Below are positions 24,961-25,541 of a DNA stretch of 25,541 nt, one piece after another; the stretch's first letter is position 1, and each line of letters starts with the position of its first letter. The DNA lies in contig DAOUHB010000057.1 in assembly GCA_034428935.1 (NCBI GenBank), positions 1 through 25,541 of the forward strand, written 5' to 3'. Source of the DNA: JAAYZQ01 sp034428935. Its GTDB lineage: Bacteria > Chloroflexota > Anaerolineae > JAAYZQ01. A program made the position numbers and the translations under genes. Below the pieces are notes generated by a model. The model did no database searches, was not told where the DNA came from, and saw nothing but the letters and a program-made list of their open reading frames with translations.

Positions 24961-25541
24961 CGTTCGTAGTGCGCGATTCATCGCGCGGTCACGGCGCTGA
25001 AGCGCCCACTACAAACCCAACCCGCTCGTTGTGCGCCATTCATCGCGCGGTCACGGCGCTGAAGCGCCCACTACAAACCCAACCCGCTCGTTGTGCGCCA
25101 TTCATCGCGCGGTCACGGCGCTGAAGCACCCACTACAAACCCAACCCGCTCGTTGTGCGCCATTCATCGCGCGGTCACGGCGCTGAAGCGCCCACTACAA
25201 ACCCAACCCGCTCGTTGTGCGCCATTCATCACGCGGTCACGGCGCTGAAGCACCCACTACAAACCCAACCCGCTCGTAGTGCGCCATTCATCGCGCGGTC
25301 ACGGCGCTGAAGCGACCACAAACCCAACCAGCTCGTTGTGCGCCATTCATCGCACGGTCACGGCGCTGAAGCGCCCACAAACCCAACCCGCTCGTTGTGC
25401 ACCCTTCATCGCGCGGTCACGGCGCTGAAGCGCGCCGTGACCGCGCGATGAATGGTGCACAACGAGCGGGTTGGTTTTGTGGGCGCTTCAGCGCCGTGAC
25501 CGCGCGATGAATGGCGCACTACGAGCTGGTTGGGTTTGTAG
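24961..25541. repeat. Array of 62/59-bp tandem repeats that reverses orientation
   Basis: Eight direct copies begin near 24962, 25024, 25086, 25148, 25210, 25272, 25331 and 25390 (steps 62, 62, 62, 62, 62, 59, 59). The 59-bp units lack three bases near CCCACTACAAAC. Each unit reads roughly GCTCGTTGTGCGCC, ATTCATCGCGCGGTCACG, GCGCTGAAGCGCC, CACTACAAACCCAACCC. Inside are two short dyads, AT-TC-AT flanked by GCGC-type arms and GGCGCT-GA-AGCGCC. After 25432 the same unit continues in reverse, with reversed copies starting near 25433 and 25492 and reaching the window edge. It does not have CRISPR form: there are no unique spacers, and copies are contiguous. No coding sequence is visible in it. Confidence 0.9.
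25316..25541. repeat. Large palindrome formed by head-to-head repeat units
   Basis: The left arm (25316-25424) and right arm (25433-25541) are near-complete reverse complements around an eight-base centre (CTGAAGCG). Arms are about 109 bases and differ at scattered positions (for example CACCCTTCATC against CACCATTCATC). The right arm reaches the end of the window, so the palindrome may be longer. Such a structure could form a cruciform in DNA or a long RNA hairpin. Confidence 0.8.

Noticed and set aside
24961..25541. CRISPR array
   Set aside because: Repeats are contiguous 62/59-bp units with no unique spacers, orientation reverses, and no cas gene is present.

Overview
The window looks like chromosomal DNA from a high-GC member of the Chloroflexota (Anaerolineae/Caldilineae type). 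The hints are a family-5 lipoprotein with a long Val/Thr/Glu-rich linker after the lipobox, secreted proteins carrying an 'LPLVMR'-like tag, pyrrolysine-free MttB-family proteins, and many GC-rich hairpin repeats between genes. This placement is an inference from protein style, not from a phylogenetic marker.

Layout. (1) 1-1135: the 3' end of a GNAT acetyltransferase, then a convergent MNT nucleotidyltransferase-HEPN pair (toxin-antitoxin type) with its own near-consensus promoter. (2) About 1240-15457, all on the minus strand: a sensor kinase and a LuxR-type response regulator, two tandem MttB-family methyltransferases, a complete peptide/opine-type ABC importer (lipoprotein, two permeases, one fused double ATPase) and a CocE/NonD-type hydrolase. 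Downstream lies a stranded fragment of another importer ATPase. Genes from permease C to the hydrolase are tightly packed, with two ATGA stop/start overlaps. (3) 15513-17451: divergent typA/bipA behind a good sigma70-type promoter. (4) 17464-21212: a large secreted HEIGH metalloprotease-like protein and a secreted glycoside-hydrolase-like protein, both minus strand, separated by a cluster of hairpin repeats and a strong promoter with dyad symmetry beside it. (5) 21500-21711: tRNA-Pro(CGG) with promoter and terminator. (6) 21784-23590: a two-gene operon of a stand-alone receiver and an AAA+ ATPase with a winged-helix-like N-terminus. (7) 23655-24917: a class III aminotransferase (GabT/ArgD type). 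(8) 24961-25541: eight direct copies of a 62/59-bp repeat that then reverse orientation, giving an arm-to-arm palindrome running to the window edge.

Most interesting unit: the minus-strand locus suggests sensing (kinase/regulator), import (ABC transporter), hydrolysis (CocE-like) and demethylation (two MttB-like proteins) of an unidentified methylated nitrogen compound. No corrinoid protein or corrinoid:folate methyltransferase is encoded in the window, so the MttB products would need partners from elsewhere. Second in interest is a family of short hairpins with changing stems but a constant TTCA/TGAA (once TAAA) core, seen at 20207-20322 and inside the terminal array.
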